This document shows, piece by piece, positions 8,144-17,113 of a DNA stretch of 64,000 nt; within the stretch, counting starts at the first letter, position 1; each line of letters starts with the position of its first letter. The notes under the pieces were generated by a model that ran no database searches, had not been told where the DNA came from, and was given only the letters and a program-made list of their open reading frames with translations. This stretch comes from Kribbella pittospori (lineage in GTDB: Bacteria > Actinomycetota > Actinomycetes > Propionibacteriales > Kribbellaceae). The stretch lies in assembly GCF_004331465.1 (NCBI RefSeq), contig NZ_SJKB01000022.1, positions 1 through 64,000 of the forward strand, written 5' to 3'. The position numbers and the translations under genes were made by a program.

Positions 8144-9676
8144 TCACAGCGATTTCAGCGCGAGGAACACGTCGACTCGGTCCTCCAACTGGGACAGATC
8201 GCGTCCGGTCAGTTGCTCTACGCGTTCGATCCGGTAGCGAACGGTGTTGACGTGCAGGTGCATCGACTCCGCCGTACGCGCCCAGGAACACGAGCAGGCG
8301 AGGAATTCGCGCAGCGTGGCCAGCAGTTCGGCGTTCGTACGACGGTCGTGCTCGAGCACCGGCCCGAGAACCCGGTGGGTGTAAGTACGGCGTACGTCGT
8401 CGGGCAAGGTTGCGAGCAGCAACACATGCGAGGCGACCTCGTCCGACGTCACCACCGACACCGGCGTACGGCCTGCGTGTGCAGCCCGTTGCGCGAAGCG
8501 CGCTTCCTCCAACGCGCCGGCCAAGGCGTCGACACCTGTCTCACCGCTGACCCCGACCGACAGCCTCCCGCGCCCGAGCCCAGGTGAGAGCCGGGCGAAG
8601 GCCCGTCGCAGTTGCTCGGGCAGCCCGGGCGACGACGGCAGGAAGCCGACCAGTAGGTCGTCCCGCCCAGCCGCGACCACTGCCGGACCGACGGTCAACG
8701 CCACATCCTCGACAACGCTGAACGCGATGTCGTTGCGCGGTTCGTCGCGGAGCTCGGCGACCGCAACCACCATCGGCCGATCCGACTGCGCACCGGCCTG
8801 CCGCAAGCGAATCGCGACCTCGGCGAGTGGACCGCCGGACTCGACCAGCGCCAAGGCGTCCGACACCAGGGGCCTGAGAGCCAATCGACCTTCATCCCGC
8901 CGAGCGCGGTCGAGCGCGGCGACGGCACACAACTCCTGCACGGCCTCGACATGATCGCGCGGCCACTCCTGATGGTCGCCTTCGATCAGCAGGACCCACG
9001 CCGTCAGCCGGTTGTCGAGTCCCGACCCGATCGGGAACAGGCTGAACGACGCGTCACCCATGGCCGCGACCGCCGGCATCCGATCCGCGACCAGGAACTG
9101 CCGAGTGACCGCATCCAGCGTCGCGTCGTCCAGTTCACCAGGACCAGGTACGACGTGCCGCCCGGTCGGCGTGATGACTCTGCAGGCATGCCCGATCTCC
9201 GCTGAGATACGGGCGGCCAGTTCGTCGAGACTGCGGCCGGCGGCGATCGAGGACAGCAAGTGCCGCTGCCGGACGAGGCTTGCGGACAGCCGCGCGCCGG
9301 TCTCGGCTGCTCCCGCGGCCGCGACATACTCCGTCACGTCCGCGAACGCGACCTCGACCGGCACTTCTACGAGGGCGATCTGATGCCGACGGCAAGCATC
9401 GAGCAGGTCGTCGGGGATGCGGTCGAGCAGCGCCCGGCCGGCCAGGATCGTGGCCGCGCCGCGACCGGCCGCCGACGCCACGAAGGTCTCGCTGTCGGCC
9501 TCGGTACGGCGCCAGACCAGCCCGGTCAGCACGAGTTCGCCGCCGTTCAGGTACCGGCCCGGCTCCAGCAGGTCGGTCGTGACGAGCCGCCCGATCGGGC
9601 GATCGAGCGTGCCGTCGGGCGCGTGCAGCAGGCGCAGGCCCAGCTCCGGCGCGTCGAGCAGTTCGGACACCAGCAC
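8144..9676 (-). CDS. PucR-family transcriptional regulator
   Basis: Likely regulator of the flanking purine/allantoin genes; PucR of Bacillus responds to allantoin-type metabolites (family knowledge). The N-terminal PucR-type sensing domain (residues 1-~125, VSELLDAPELGLRLLHAPDG) is followed by a middle domain and a C-terminal HTH_30 segment, HLHVNTVRYRIERVEQLTG. GTG 9676 is chosen because AGGAGG precedes it by 6 nt. About 510 residues. It is divergent from the hyi operon and in line with, but upstream of, the permease operon. Confidence 0.88.
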   Translation of the reverse strand: MLVSELLDAPELGLRLLHAPDGTLDRPIGRLVTTDLLEPGRYLNGGELVLTGLVWRRTEADSETFVASAAGRGAATILAGRALLDRIPDDLLDACRRHQIALVEVPVEVAFADVTEYVAAAGAAETGARLSASLVRQRHLLSSIAAGRSLDELAARISAEIGHACRVITPTGRHVVPGPGELDDATLDAVTRQFLVADRMPAVAAMGDASFSLFPIGSGLDNRLTAWVLLIEGDHQEWPRDHVEAVQELCAVAALDRARRDEGRLALRPLVSDALALVESGGPLAEVAIRLRQAGAQSDRPMVVAVAELRDEPRNDIAFSVVEDVALTVGPAVVAAGRDDLLVGFLPSSPGLPEQLRRAFARLSPGLGRGRLSVGVSGETGVDALAGALEEARFAQRAAHAGRTPVSVVTSDEVASHVLLLATLPDDVRRTYTHRVLGPVLEHDRRTNAELLATLREFLACSCSWARTAESMHLHVNTVRYRIERVEQLTGRDLSQLEDRVDVFLALKSL

Positions 9677-9705
9677 GGCGCACCTCCTCTGGCCCGATCG
9701 CCCGG

Positions 9706-9814
9706 TCCTGACAGGAACGTACAACGGCGGACCGGCCACTCAAACCTTGACGCGTCCTTTCCGGGCATCCTATGGTCATTTCGCAGAACAGAAACAAACT
9801 TCCACGATACGGAA
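9706..9814. promoter_or_regulatory. Divergent pucR/hyi control region with promoter and operator-like repeats
   Basis: For the plus strand, TTGACG (9747-9752), an 18-bp spacer and TATGGT (9771-9776) form a good -35/-10 pair. Downstream, in the expected 5' leader, TTCC-N7-GGAA (9800-9814) is an inverted repeat of the type bound by IclR-like regulators. A second small palindrome, TCCTG-A-CAGGA (9706-9716), lies close to the pucR start. Which protein binds each is not shown by the sequence. Confidence 0.55.
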
Positions 9815-9833
9815 TATCAAAGGAAGGGACACC

Positions 9834-10646
9834 ATGAGTCACGCGCTGCGCTACGCGGTGAACTGCTCGATCCTGTTCACCGAACTGCCGTTGCTGGAGC
9901 GACCCGCGGCCGCCCGGCGGGCGGGCTTCGGCGCGGTCGAGTTCTGGTGGCCGTTCGCCGAGGCGGTGCCGTCGGACACCGACGCCGACGCCTTCGTCAC
10001 CGCGATCCAGGACGCCGGCGTCCAGCTGGTCGGCCTGAACTTCTTCGCCGGCGACATGCCCGGCGGCGACCGCGGCCTGGTCTCCTGGCCGAAGCGGTCG
10101 GGCGAGTTCCGCGACAACATCGACGCCACCATCGGTATCGGTGAGCGGCTGGGCTGCCCGGCGTTCAACGCCCTGTACGGCAACCGGGTCGACGACCAGA
10201 CCGCGGCCGAGCGGGACGAGCTCGCCGTCGAGAACCTCGGTCTGGCCGCCCGCGCGGCCGCCCGGATCGGCGGCACCGTGCTGATCGAGCCGGTCAGTGG
10301 CGCCGAGCGGTACCCGCTGCGCACCGCGGCCGACGCGTTGGCCGTGATCGATCGCGTCCAAGCCGCGAACGTCGGCCTGCTGGCAGACCTGTACCACCTG
10401 GCGGTCAACGGTGACGACGTCGACCGCGTCATCACCGGTCACGCGGACCGGATCGCGCACGTCCAGATCGCCGACGCCCCCGGCCGCAACGAACCCGGCA
10501 CCGGATCGCTGCCGCTCGACCGGCAGCTCGCCGACCTCGAGAACCAGGGGTACGCCGGGTGGGTCGGCCTCGAGTACAAGCCGTCCACCACCACCGACGA
10601 GAGCTTCGGCTGGCTGCCGCGCGAGCGCCGGCCCGCCACTGCATAG
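9834..10646 (+). CDS. hyi: Hydroxypyruvate isomerase
   Basis: Interconverts hydroxypyruvate and tartronate semialdehyde in the glyoxylate branch of allantoin catabolism. The 270-residue TIM-barrel protein carries the family pattern NCSILFTELPLLERPAAAR near the N-terminus, VEFWWPF, and metal-site segments such as GTVLIEPVSG and LADLYHLAVNGDD. The ATG at 9834 follows AAGGAAGGGA. It is the first gene of the hyi-glxR-gcl-glxK operon, whose later members are coupled by 1-nt overlaps. Identity is supported both by motifs and by neighbours. Confidence 0.9.
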   Translation: MSHALRYAVNCSILFTELPLLERPAAARRAGFGAVEFWWPFAEAVPSDTDADAFVTAIQDAGVQLVGLNFFAGDMPGGDRGLVSWPKRSGEFRDNIDATIGIGERLGCPAFNALYGNRVDDQTAAERDELAVENLGLAARAAARIGGTVLIEPVSGAERYPLRTAADALAVIDRVQAANVGLLADLYHLAVNGDDVDRVITGHADRIAHVQIADAPGRNEPGTGSLPLDRQLADLENQGYAGWVGLEYKPSTTTDESFGWLPRERRPATA

Positions 10647-10658
10647 GAGAAGACAGAC

Positions 10659-11543
10659 ATGACGAACATCGCCTTCATCGGCCTAGGCATCATGGGCAAC
10701 CCGATGGCCGTGCACCTGGCCAACGCCGGTCACCCAGTCGCTGGATTCGACCGCAGCCCCGAGCGAGCCAAGGAACTCATCGAGGCCGGGGGACGTGCCG
10801 CAACCTCGCTGGCCGACGCGGTCAAGAACGCCGACGTGGTCGCCGTGATGGTGCCGGACTCGCCCGACGTCCAGCAGGTGCTCGAGGGGGAGGACGGCGT
10901 CTTCCAGCTGGCCGAGACCGGCACGCTGATCGTCGACTTCTCCAGCATCCGGCCCGATGTCACGCAGCAGCTCGCCGAGCAGGCGCGGGCGCTGGGCTTC
11001 CGGATGCTCGACGCCCCGGTCTCCGGTGGCGAGGCCGGCGCTCGGAACGCGGCGCTGTCCATCATGGTCGGTGGCGAGGCCGACGACTTCGCGGTCGCCA
11101 AGCCGCTGTTCGACGTCGTCGGCAAGACCGTGGTCCACGTCGGACCGAGCGGTTCGGGCCAGACGGTCAAGGCTGCCAACCAACTGATTGTTGCCGCCAA
11201 CATCCAAGCGGTGTCCGAGGCTGTCATCTTCCTGGAGGCGTACGGCGTCGACACCAAGGCTGCCCTCGAGGTCCTCGGCGGCGGCCTGGCCGGATCCGCC
11301 GTACTGAACCAGAAGAAGGAGAACATGCTGTCCCGCTCCTTCCAGCCCGGCTTCCGGATCGACCTGCACCACAAGGACATGGGCATCGTCACCGCCGCCG
11401 CTCGCGAGGCGGGAGTCGTCGTACCGCTGGGTGCGCTTGTTGCCCAGCTGGTCGCGTCCGCTCGCGCGAACGGTGACGGCGGTCTCGACCACTCCGCTCT
11501 GCTCCGGGGAGTCGAGCGCCTGTCCGGGAAGGCGACGGACTGA
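10659..11543 (+). CDS. glxR: 2-hydroxy-3-oxopropionate (tartronate semialdehyde) reductase
   Basis: Reduces tartronate semialdehyde, the glyoxylate carboligase product, to D-glycerate with NAD(P)H. A beta-hydroxyacid dehydrogenase of 294 residues: N-terminal GLGIMGNPMA nucleotide motif, DAPVSGGEAGAR substrate loop, and GSGQTVKAANQ containing the catalytic Lys. GAGAAG precedes the ATG by about 9 nt. Its TGA overlaps the gcl ATG by one base (TGATG). Confidence 0.92.
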   Translation: MTNIAFIGLGIMGNPMAVHLANAGHPVAGFDRSPERAKELIEAGGRAATSLADAVKNADVVAVMVPDSPDVQQVLEGEDGVFQLAETGTLIVDFSSIRPDVTQQLAEQARALGFRMLDAPVSGGEAGARNAALSIMVGGEADDFAVAKPLFDVVGKTVVHVGPSGSGQTVKAANQLIVAANIQAVSEAVIFLEAYGVDTKAALEVLGGGLAGSAVLNQKKENMLSRSFQPGFRIDLHHKDMGIVTAAAREAGVVVPLGALVAQLVASARANGDGGLDHSALLRGVERLSGKATD

Positions 11544-13318
11544 TGGCCCGCATGCGCGCGGTCGACGCCGCGGTTCTGATCCTGGAGAAGGAAGGCTCGA
11601 CGCAGGCGTTCGGTCTGCCCGGTGCTGCGATCAACCCCTTCTACAGCGCGATGAAGAAGCACGGCGGCATCAAGCACGTGCTGGCTCGCCACGTCGAGGC
11701 TGCCGCGCACATGGCCGAGGGCTACACCCGGGCTCGCGCCGGCAACATCGGCGTCTGCATCGGTACGTCGGGACCCGCCGGCACCGACATGATCACCGGC
11801 CTGTACTCCGCCTCGGCCGACTCGATCCCGATCCTGTGCATCACCGGTCAGGCGCCGGTGGCGAAGCTGCACAAGGAGGACTTCCAGGCGGTCGACATCG
11901 CCTCGATCGCCAAGCCGGTCGCGAAGTGGGCCGTCACGGTGATGGAGGCCGCGCAGGTGCCGGGGACATTCCAGAAGGCGTTCCAGCTGATGCGCGAGGG
12001 CCGTCCCGGCCCGGTGCTGATCGACCTGCCGATCGACGTCCAGTTGACGGAGATCGACTTCGACATCGACACCTACGAGCCGCTGCCGGTCGCCCGCCCC
12101 GCCGCGACGCGAGCCCAGGCGGAGAAGGCCCTGTCGTACCTGAACGACGCCGAGCGGCCGCTGATTGTTGCCGGTGGCGGGATCATCAACGCGGACGCGG
12201 CCGACCTGTTGGTTGAGTTCGCCGAGATCGTCGGAGTGCCGGTCGTTCCGACGCTGATGGGGTGGGGTGCGATTCCCGACAACCACCGGTTGATGGCCGG
12301 GATGGTTGGGCTGCAGACCTCGCATCGCTACGGCAACGAGACCATGCTCGCGGCCGACGTCGTACTGGGGATCGGGAACCGGTGGGCCAACCGGCACACA
12401 GGTGGTCTCGACGTCTACCGGGGCGAGCGGAAATTCATCCACGTCGACATCGAGCCGACGCAGATCGGACGGGTGTTCGCGCCGGACTACGGGATCGTGT
12501 CGGACGCTCGCGCCGCGCTGGAGGTGTTCGTTGAGGTGGCGCGGGAGTGGGCTGCCGAGGGCAAGCTGGCGGACCGGTCCGCCTGGGTGGACGAGTGCCA
12601 GGCCCGGAAGACGGCGTTGCAGCGCAAGACGCACTTCGACAACGTGCCGGTCAAGCCGCAGCGCGTGTACGAGGAGATGAACCGGGCGTTCGGTCCCGAC
12701 ACTCGCTACGTGTCGACAATCGGATTGTCGCAAATCCAGGCTGCTCAGATGCTGCACGTGTATCGGCCGCGGCACTGGATCAACGCCGGTCAGGCCGGCC
12801 CGCTCGGGTGGACCGTGCCGGCGACGCTGGGAGTCGCGGTCGCGGATCCGGACAGCACGGTGGTCGCGTTGTCGGGTGACTACGACTTCCAGTTCCTGAT
12901 CGAGGAGCTGGCGGTCGGGGCGCAGTTCAACATCCCCTACATCCACGTGGTCGTGAACAACTCGTATCTCGGGCTGATCCGGCAGGCACAGCGTGGGTTC
13001 GACATGGACTTCTGCGTGCAGCTGTCGTTCGAGAACATCAACAGCCCCGAGCTGAACGGGTACGGCGTCGACCACGTGAAGGTCGCCGAAGGACTCGGCT
13101 GCAAGGCGCTGCGGGTGTTCGAGCCGGACGGGATCCTGCCGGCCCTGGAGCAGGCCAAGAAGCTGATGGTCGAGCACCAGGTCCCGATCGTGGTCGAGGT
13201 CATCCTGGAGCGGGTCACGAACGTGTCCATGGGCCTGGAGATCGACAACATCATCGAATTCGAAGACCTCGCCGAGCTGCCGGAGGACGCCCCAACCGCA
13301 CTCGCCCTGCTCGACTGA
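11543..13318 (+). CDS. gcl: Glyoxylate carboligase (tartronate semialdehyde synthase)
   Basis: ThDP- and FAD-dependent enzyme that condenses two glyoxylates to tartronate semialdehyde and CO2. The 591-residue protein has LARHVEAAAHMAEGY: the Glu conserved in other ThDP enzymes is Val at residue 51, the diagnostic Gcl substitution (family knowledge). GTSGPAGTDMITGLYSASAD and the ThDP motif GDYDFQFLIEELAV are present. TGATG overlaps at both ends tie it to glxR and glycerate kinase. Confidence 0.95.
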   Translation: MARMRAVDAAVLILEKEGSTQAFGLPGAAINPFYSAMKKHGGIKHVLARHVEAAAHMAEGYTRARAGNIGVCIGTSGPAGTDMITGLYSASADSIPILCITGQAPVAKLHKEDFQAVDIASIAKPVAKWAVTVMEAAQVPGTFQKAFQLMREGRPGPVLIDLPIDVQLTEIDFDIDTYEPLPVARPAATRAQAEKALSYLNDAERPLIVAGGGIINADAADLLVEFAEIVGVPVVPTLMGWGAIPDNHRLMAGMVGLQTSHRYGNETMLAADVVLGIGNRWANRHTGGLDVYRGERKFIHVDIEPTQIGRVFAPDYGIVSDARAALEVFVEVAREWAAEGKLADRSAWVDECQARKTALQRKTHFDNVPVKPQRVYEEMNRAFGPDTRYVSTIGLSQIQAAQMLHVYRPRHWINAGQAGPLGWTVPATLGVAVADPDSTVVALSGDYDFQFLIEELAVGAQFNIPYIHVVVNNSYLGLIRQAQRGFDMDFCVQLSFENINSPELNGYGVDHVKVAEGLGCKALRVFEPDGILPALEQAKKLMVEHQVPIVVEVILERVTNVSMGLEIDNIIEFEDLAELPEDAPTALALLD

Positions 13319-14421
13319 TGTCCGGTCCCTCACTCTCCCCGACCCGAGCGAAGCAAGGGGCGGGGCGCCGGGTGGTTGTTGCCTCGGACAAGTTCAAAGG
13401 CAGTCTCACCAGCGCGGAGGTCGCCGCCGCGGTCGGCACCGGCCTCCGCCAGGTCCACCCGGACATGACTGTGGTCTCCGTTCCAGTGGCTGACGGCGGC
13501 GACGGCACACTCGCCGCCGCCGTCGCGGCCGGCTTCCACCTGGTGCCGGTCACCGCCTCCGGCCCCACCGGCAAACCAGTCAAAACCAGCTACGCCCGCC
13601 GCGACGATGTAGCCGTCGTCGAGCTGGCCGACGTCTCAGGCCTGGTCCGCCTACCCGGCGGAGTCCCCGCCCCAACGACCGCAACCTCCCGCGGAACCGG
13701 CGAACTAATAGCCGCCGCCACAGACGCCGGCTGCACTCGAGTAATCCTGGGCATAGGCGGCAGCGCCTCAACCGACGGAGGCGCCGGGATCGTGAATGCC
13801 TTGGCTGGCACGGATGCGCTCGACCTACGTGCACTTCGCGACCGCATGGACGGGATCGAGGTCGTGGTGGCTTGTGATGTGGACAATCCGTTGACTGGGG
13901 CAACTGGTGCGGCTGCTGTTTACGGGCCGCAGAAGGGTGCCAACCCCGTGCAGGTGAAGGAGCTTGACGCTGCACTGGGGCGCTGGGCTGACCTGGTGGC
14001 TCGGGAGACTGGACAGGATCTTCGTGATGCACCAGGAGCCGGGGCCGCTGGCGGCGTGGGGTTTGCCGCGCTGGCGCTGCTCGGGGCGGAGTTGCGGCCG
14101 GGGATCGAGCTTGTGCTCGAGCTCGTTGGGTTTCACGAGCAGCTCCAAGGCGCCGATCTCGTGATCACCGGGGAAGGCGCGCTGGACGAGCAGACCCTGC
14201 ACGGTAAGGCGGTCGCCGGGGTCGCAGCGGCCGCCGCGGGCATCCCAGTGGTGGCGGTCTGTGGAAGCAACAACCTGGACCCTGAGCGACTGCGATCAGC
14301 CGGCGTAGTCGCGGCGTACGCGTTGACCGACCTGGAGCCGGACGTACGGCGGTGTATCGCGGAGCCCGTCCCGTTGCTGCAGCGACTCGGGGAGCGGATC
14401 GCGGCGGACCACCTACGATGA
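13318..14421 (+). CDS. glxK: Glycerate kinase (GlxK/GarK type)
   Basis: Phosphorylates glycerate, in this family typically to 2-phosphoglycerate, delivering allantoin carbon to glycolysis. Signature segments are VVVASDKFKGSLTSAEVAAA, PVADGGDGTLAA and GGSASTDGGAG. The 367 residues include a 17-residue N-terminal extension before the usual RVVVA start. That extension (SPTRAKQGAGR, bases about 13338-13372) looks like a degenerate copy of the 86-bp repeat found at 14444 and 45726. The ATG overlaps the gcl stop by one base. Confidence 0.9.
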   Translation: MSGPSLSPTRAKQGAGRRVVVASDKFKGSLTSAEVAAAVGTGLRQVHPDMTVVSVPVADGGDGTLAAAVAAGFHLVPVTASGPTGKPVKTSYARRDDVAVVELADVSGLVRLPGGVPAPTTATSRGTGELIAAATDAGCTRVILGIGGSASTDGGAGIVNALAGTDALDLRALRDRMDGIEVVVACDVDNPLTGATGAAAVYGPQKGANPVQVKELDAALGRWADLVARETGQDLRDAPGAGAAGGVGFAALALLGAELRPGIELVLELVGFHEQLQGADLVITGEGALDEQTLHGKAVAGVAAAAAGIPVVAVCGSNNLDPERLRSAGVVAAYALTDLEPDVRRCIAEPVPLLQRLGERIAADHLR

Positions 14422-14443
14422 CAGCAAGTGAGAGGGGCGACGC

Positions 14444-14529
14444 ATGAACGAGCGGAGCGAGTTCATCATCAAGCACTGCACGCTTCGCGCCTCATCCGCG
14501 CACGGGGCGAAGCGAGGACGTGGATGAGC
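14444..14529 (+). repeat. 86-bp operon-junction repeat, copy A (MIRU-like)
   Basis: Ungapped alignment with 45726-45811 gives 75 of 86 identical bases. It fills the gap between the glycerate kinase stop and the allantoinase start. The repeat contains a 27-codon ORF (14444-14527, beginning MNERSEFIIKH and ending GAKRGRG) whose TGA overlaps the allB ATG as ATGA, and it carries the GCGAGG that would serve as the allB ribosome binding site. Most differences between copies change amino acids, so selection on the peptide looks weak; the element itself is probably the unit. Confidence 0.8.
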
Positions 14530-15867
14530 TGGCTGGACCTCGTGATCCGGGCCCGCCGCGTGGTGAGCGCCGGGGGTGAGCGGGCGTGTGCCGTCGGCGT
14601 CCGGGACGGGCGGATCACCGCGGTCGCGCCGTACGACGCCGACCTCACGGCCGCTGAGCAGGTGCACCTGGCCGACGACGAAGTGCTCCTCCCCGGCCTG
14701 GTCGACTCCCATGTCCACGTCAACGATCCCGGTCGCACCGACTGGGAGGGCTTCACCTCCGCGACCCGAGCCGCCGCGGCCGGGGGCGTCACCACGATCA
14801 TCGACATGCCGCTGAACAGCATCCCGCCGACCTGCGACGTACCGGCGCTCGAGGTGAAGCGGAAGACCGCCCAGAACCAGGCGTACGTCGACGTCGGCTT
14901 CTGGGGCGGCGCGATCCCGGGCAACGTCGCCGACCTGCGTCCGCTGCACGACGCCGGCGTCTTCGGGTTCAAGTGCTTCCTGCTCCACTCGGGCGTCGAC
15001 GAGTTCCCGCCGCTCGATCAGGCGCAACTCGAGGCGGCCATGCATGAGATCAGCTCCTTCGACGGCTTGCTGATCGTGCACGCCGAGGACGCGCACCGGA
15101 TCGACCTGGCCTCCCCGCCGGACGGCTCCAGCTATCCCGCGTTCCTGAAGTCCCGCCCACGCGCGGCCGAGAACGAGGCCGTCGCCGGTGTCATCGACCT
15201 GGCCCACGCGACCGGTTGCCGGGTGCACATCCTGCATGTGTCCAGCGCCGAAGTCCTGCCGATCATCGCCGCAGCCCGGCGTGACGGTGTCCGGATCACG
15301 GCCGAGACCTGCCCGCACTACCTGACCTTCACCGCCGAGGAGATCCCCGACGGCGCGACGCAGTACAAATGCTGCCCGCCGATCCGCGAGGCCGAGAACC
15401 GTGAACGCCTCTGGGACGGCCTGCGCGACGGCGTGATCGACCTGGTCGTGTCCGACCACTCGCCGTCGACGATCGACCTCAAGCACCTGGACACCGGTGA
15501 CTTCGGTACAGCCTGGGGTGGCATCGCGTCGCTCCAGCTCGGACTGCCCGCAGTGTGGACCGAGGCGCGCAAGCGCGGCTTCACCCTGGCCGACGTCACC
15601 CGCTGGATGAGCCAGGCGCCGGCCGCGCAGGTCGGGCTGAGGACCAAGGGCCGGATCGAGGTCGGGTACGACGCCGACCTCTGCGTCCTCGCGCCCGACG
15701 AGACCTTCGTCGTCGACCCGAACGCCTTACAGCACAAGAACGCCATCACGCCGTACGCCGATCGCCCGCTCGCGGGCGTGGTCCGCCGTACCTGGCTCCG
15801 CGGCGTTTCCGTCGACATCGAAGCCGGCCCCCGCGGACGGCTGCTGAACCGAGGAGGACAAGGATGA
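14524..15867 (+). CDS. allB: Allantoinase
   Basis: Opens the hydantoin ring of allantoin to give allantoate. The start is ATG 14524 (MSWLDLVIRARRVV); an open frame upstream belongs to the 86-bp repeat. The 447-residue cyclic amidohydrolase shows DSHVHVNDPGRTDWEGF, the segment FGFKCFLLHSG whose Lys is carbamylated in the family, HAEDAHRI, HILHVSS and SDHSPS. The stop overlaps the next gene as ATGA, coupling it to the ureidoglycine aminohydrolase. Confidence 0.93.
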   Translation: MSWLDLVIRARRVVSAGGERACAVGVRDGRITAVAPYDADLTAAEQVHLADDEVLLPGLVDSHVHVNDPGRTDWEGFTSATRAAAAGGVTTIIDMPLNSIPPTCDVPALEVKRKTAQNQAYVDVGFWGGAIPGNVADLRPLHDAGVFGFKCFLLHSGVDEFPPLDQAQLEAAMHEISSFDGLLIVHAEDAHRIDLASPPDGSSYPAFLKSRPRAAENEAVAGVIDLAHATGCRVHILHVSSAEVLPIIAAARRDGVRITAETCPHYLTFTAEEIPDGATQYKCCPPIREAENRERLWDGLRDGVIDLVVSDHSPSTIDLKHLDTGDFGTAWGGIASLQLGLPAVWTEARKRGFTLADVTRWMSQAPAAQVGLRTKGRIEVGYDADLCVLAPDETFVVDPNALQHKNAITPYADRPLAGVVRRTWLRGVSVDIEAGPRGRLLNRGGQG

Positions 15868-16688
15868 GCGCGCCGCGCTACTACTCGCCGGCCGGTGGGT
15901 TGCCCCCGCAGAGCGACCTCACCACCGACCGCGCCGTCTTCACCGAGGCGTACGCCGTACTCCCGCGCGGCACCATGCGGGACATCGTCACCAGCCGGCT
16001 GCCGTTCTGGGACGACACCCGGTTGTGGGTGCTCGCGCGGCCGTTGTCCGGGTTCGCGGAGACGTTCTCGCAGTACATCGTCGAGGTTGCACCCGGCGGT
16101 GGGAGTGACCGGCCGGAGACGGATCCGGCGGCCGAGGCGGTGCTGTTCGTGGTCGAGGGCAGCGTGACGGTGACGCTGGACGGCGAGAAGCACGAGCTCG
16201 GGCCGGGCGGGTATGCGTTCGTGCCGCCGGGCGTCGACTGGACCGTGCGGAACGTGAGCGATCGGGTCACGCGATTCCACTTGGTGCGGAAGGCGTACGA
16301 GCGGATCGAGGGGATCGACGTACCGCCGGCGTTCGTGACGAACGAGGTGGATGTCGAAGGTCTGGCAATGCCGGACACCGAGGGGCGGTGGAAGACGCAG
16401 CGCTTCGTGGATCCGGACGACGTACGGCACGACATGCACGTCAACATCGTCAGCTTCGAGCCCGGTGGAGTGATCCCGTTCCCGGAGACCCACGTGATGG
16501 AGCACGGCCTGTACGTGCTGGAAGGCAAGGCCGTCTACCTCCTCAACAAAGATTGGGTTGAGGTCCAGGAGGGCGACTTCATGTGGCTGCGAGCCTTCTG
16601 CCCCCAAGCCTGCTACGCCGGCGGCCCCGGCCGCTTCCGCTACCTCCTCTACAAAGACGTGAACCGCCACCCCAAACTCAAGCTCTGA
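15864..16688 (+). CDS. allE: (S)-ureidoglycine aminohydrolase
   Basis: Mn-dependent bicupin that releases ammonia from (S)-ureidoglycine to form (S)-ureidoglycolate. The 274-residue protein begins MSAPRYYSPAGGLPPQ and has two cupin modules: LFVVEGSVTVTLDGEKHELG in the first, PETHVMEHGLYVLEGKAVYL in the second, with the metal ligands in the HVMEHG region. ATG 15864 follows GAGGAGGACAAGG. It overlaps allB by 4 nt. The enzyme acting between AllB and AllE, allantoate amidohydrolase, is not encoded here. Confidence 0.92.
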   Translation: MSAPRYYSPAGGLPPQSDLTTDRAVFTEAYAVLPRGTMRDIVTSRLPFWDDTRLWVLARPLSGFAETFSQYIVEVAPGGGSDRPETDPAAEAVLFVVEGSVTVTLDGEKHELGPGGYAFVPPGVDWTVRNVSDRVTRFHLVRKAYERIEGIDVPPAFVTNEVDVEGLAMPDTEGRWKTQRFVDPDDVRHDMHVNIVSFEPGGVIPFPETHVMEHGLYVLEGKAVYLLNKDWVEVQEGDFMWLRAFCPQACYAGGPGRFRYLLYKDVNRHPKLKL

Positions 16689-16704
16689 TCAGTAGGGTCG
16701 CCGC

Positions 16705-17094
16705 ATGGCTGATCGCGAGGTGCAGCGGTACTCCCACGGCGAGTTGGCGATCGTGGTCGACGTGTCCGACCTGGAGCGTTCGGCCGAGTTCTGGAGCCAG
16801 GTCCTGGGCTACGACCGCGCGGGCGGCGCGTCCGCGACCTACCTGAGTCTGATTCCCGGCGACGGGCGTGGCTGTGAGGTTCTGCTGCAGCGCACGGACG
16901 ATCGGAAGGCCGGCAAGAACCGTCTGCACCTGGACCTTCGGACGCCGGATCTGTCCGCGGAGGTGAGCCGGGTGCGTGCGTTGGGGGCGACCCAGGTGAC
17001 CGAGGAGCCGATCGTGGAGTTCGGCTGGGTCTGGCATGTTCTGGCTGATCCGGACGGGAACGAGTTCTGCGTCCTGCAGCCGCCGGTTCGCTGA
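16705..17094 (+). CDS. VOC-family (glyoxalase/bleomycin-resistance fold) protein
   Basis: A 129-residue single VOC domain: beta-alpha-beta start VVDVSDLERSAEFWSQVLGY and end HVLADPDGNEFCVLQPP, where the late Glu is the usual metal ligand. It follows allE by 16 nt on the same strand and may be co-transcribed, but nothing ties it to purine breakdown. The substrate is unknown; small VOC proteins of this type often detoxify antibiotics or modify small molecules. Confidence 0.7.
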   Translation: MADREVQRYSHGELAIVVDVSDLERSAEFWSQVLGYDRAGGASATYLSLIPGDGRGCEVLLQRTDDRKAGKNRLHLDLRTPDLSAEVSRVRALGATQVTEEPIVEFGWVWHVLADPDGNEFCVLQPPVR

Positions 17095-17113
17095 CGGCTC
17101 AGCTGGGGACGGC

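Noticed and set aside
6084..8237. 717-codon open frame opposite the permease gene
   Set aside because: Low-complexity Asp/Arg/Gln product antisense to a conserved membrane protein; an artefact of high GC.
10730..13333. 867-codon open frame opposite glxR and gcl
   Set aside because: Spans two genes with diagnostic motifs on the other strand and has no recognisable domain.
14444..14527. The 27-codon ORF in repeat copy A as a true small protein gene
   Set aside because: Eight of 11 differences between copies alter amino acids, giving no sign of selection on the peptide; kept as part of the repeat.
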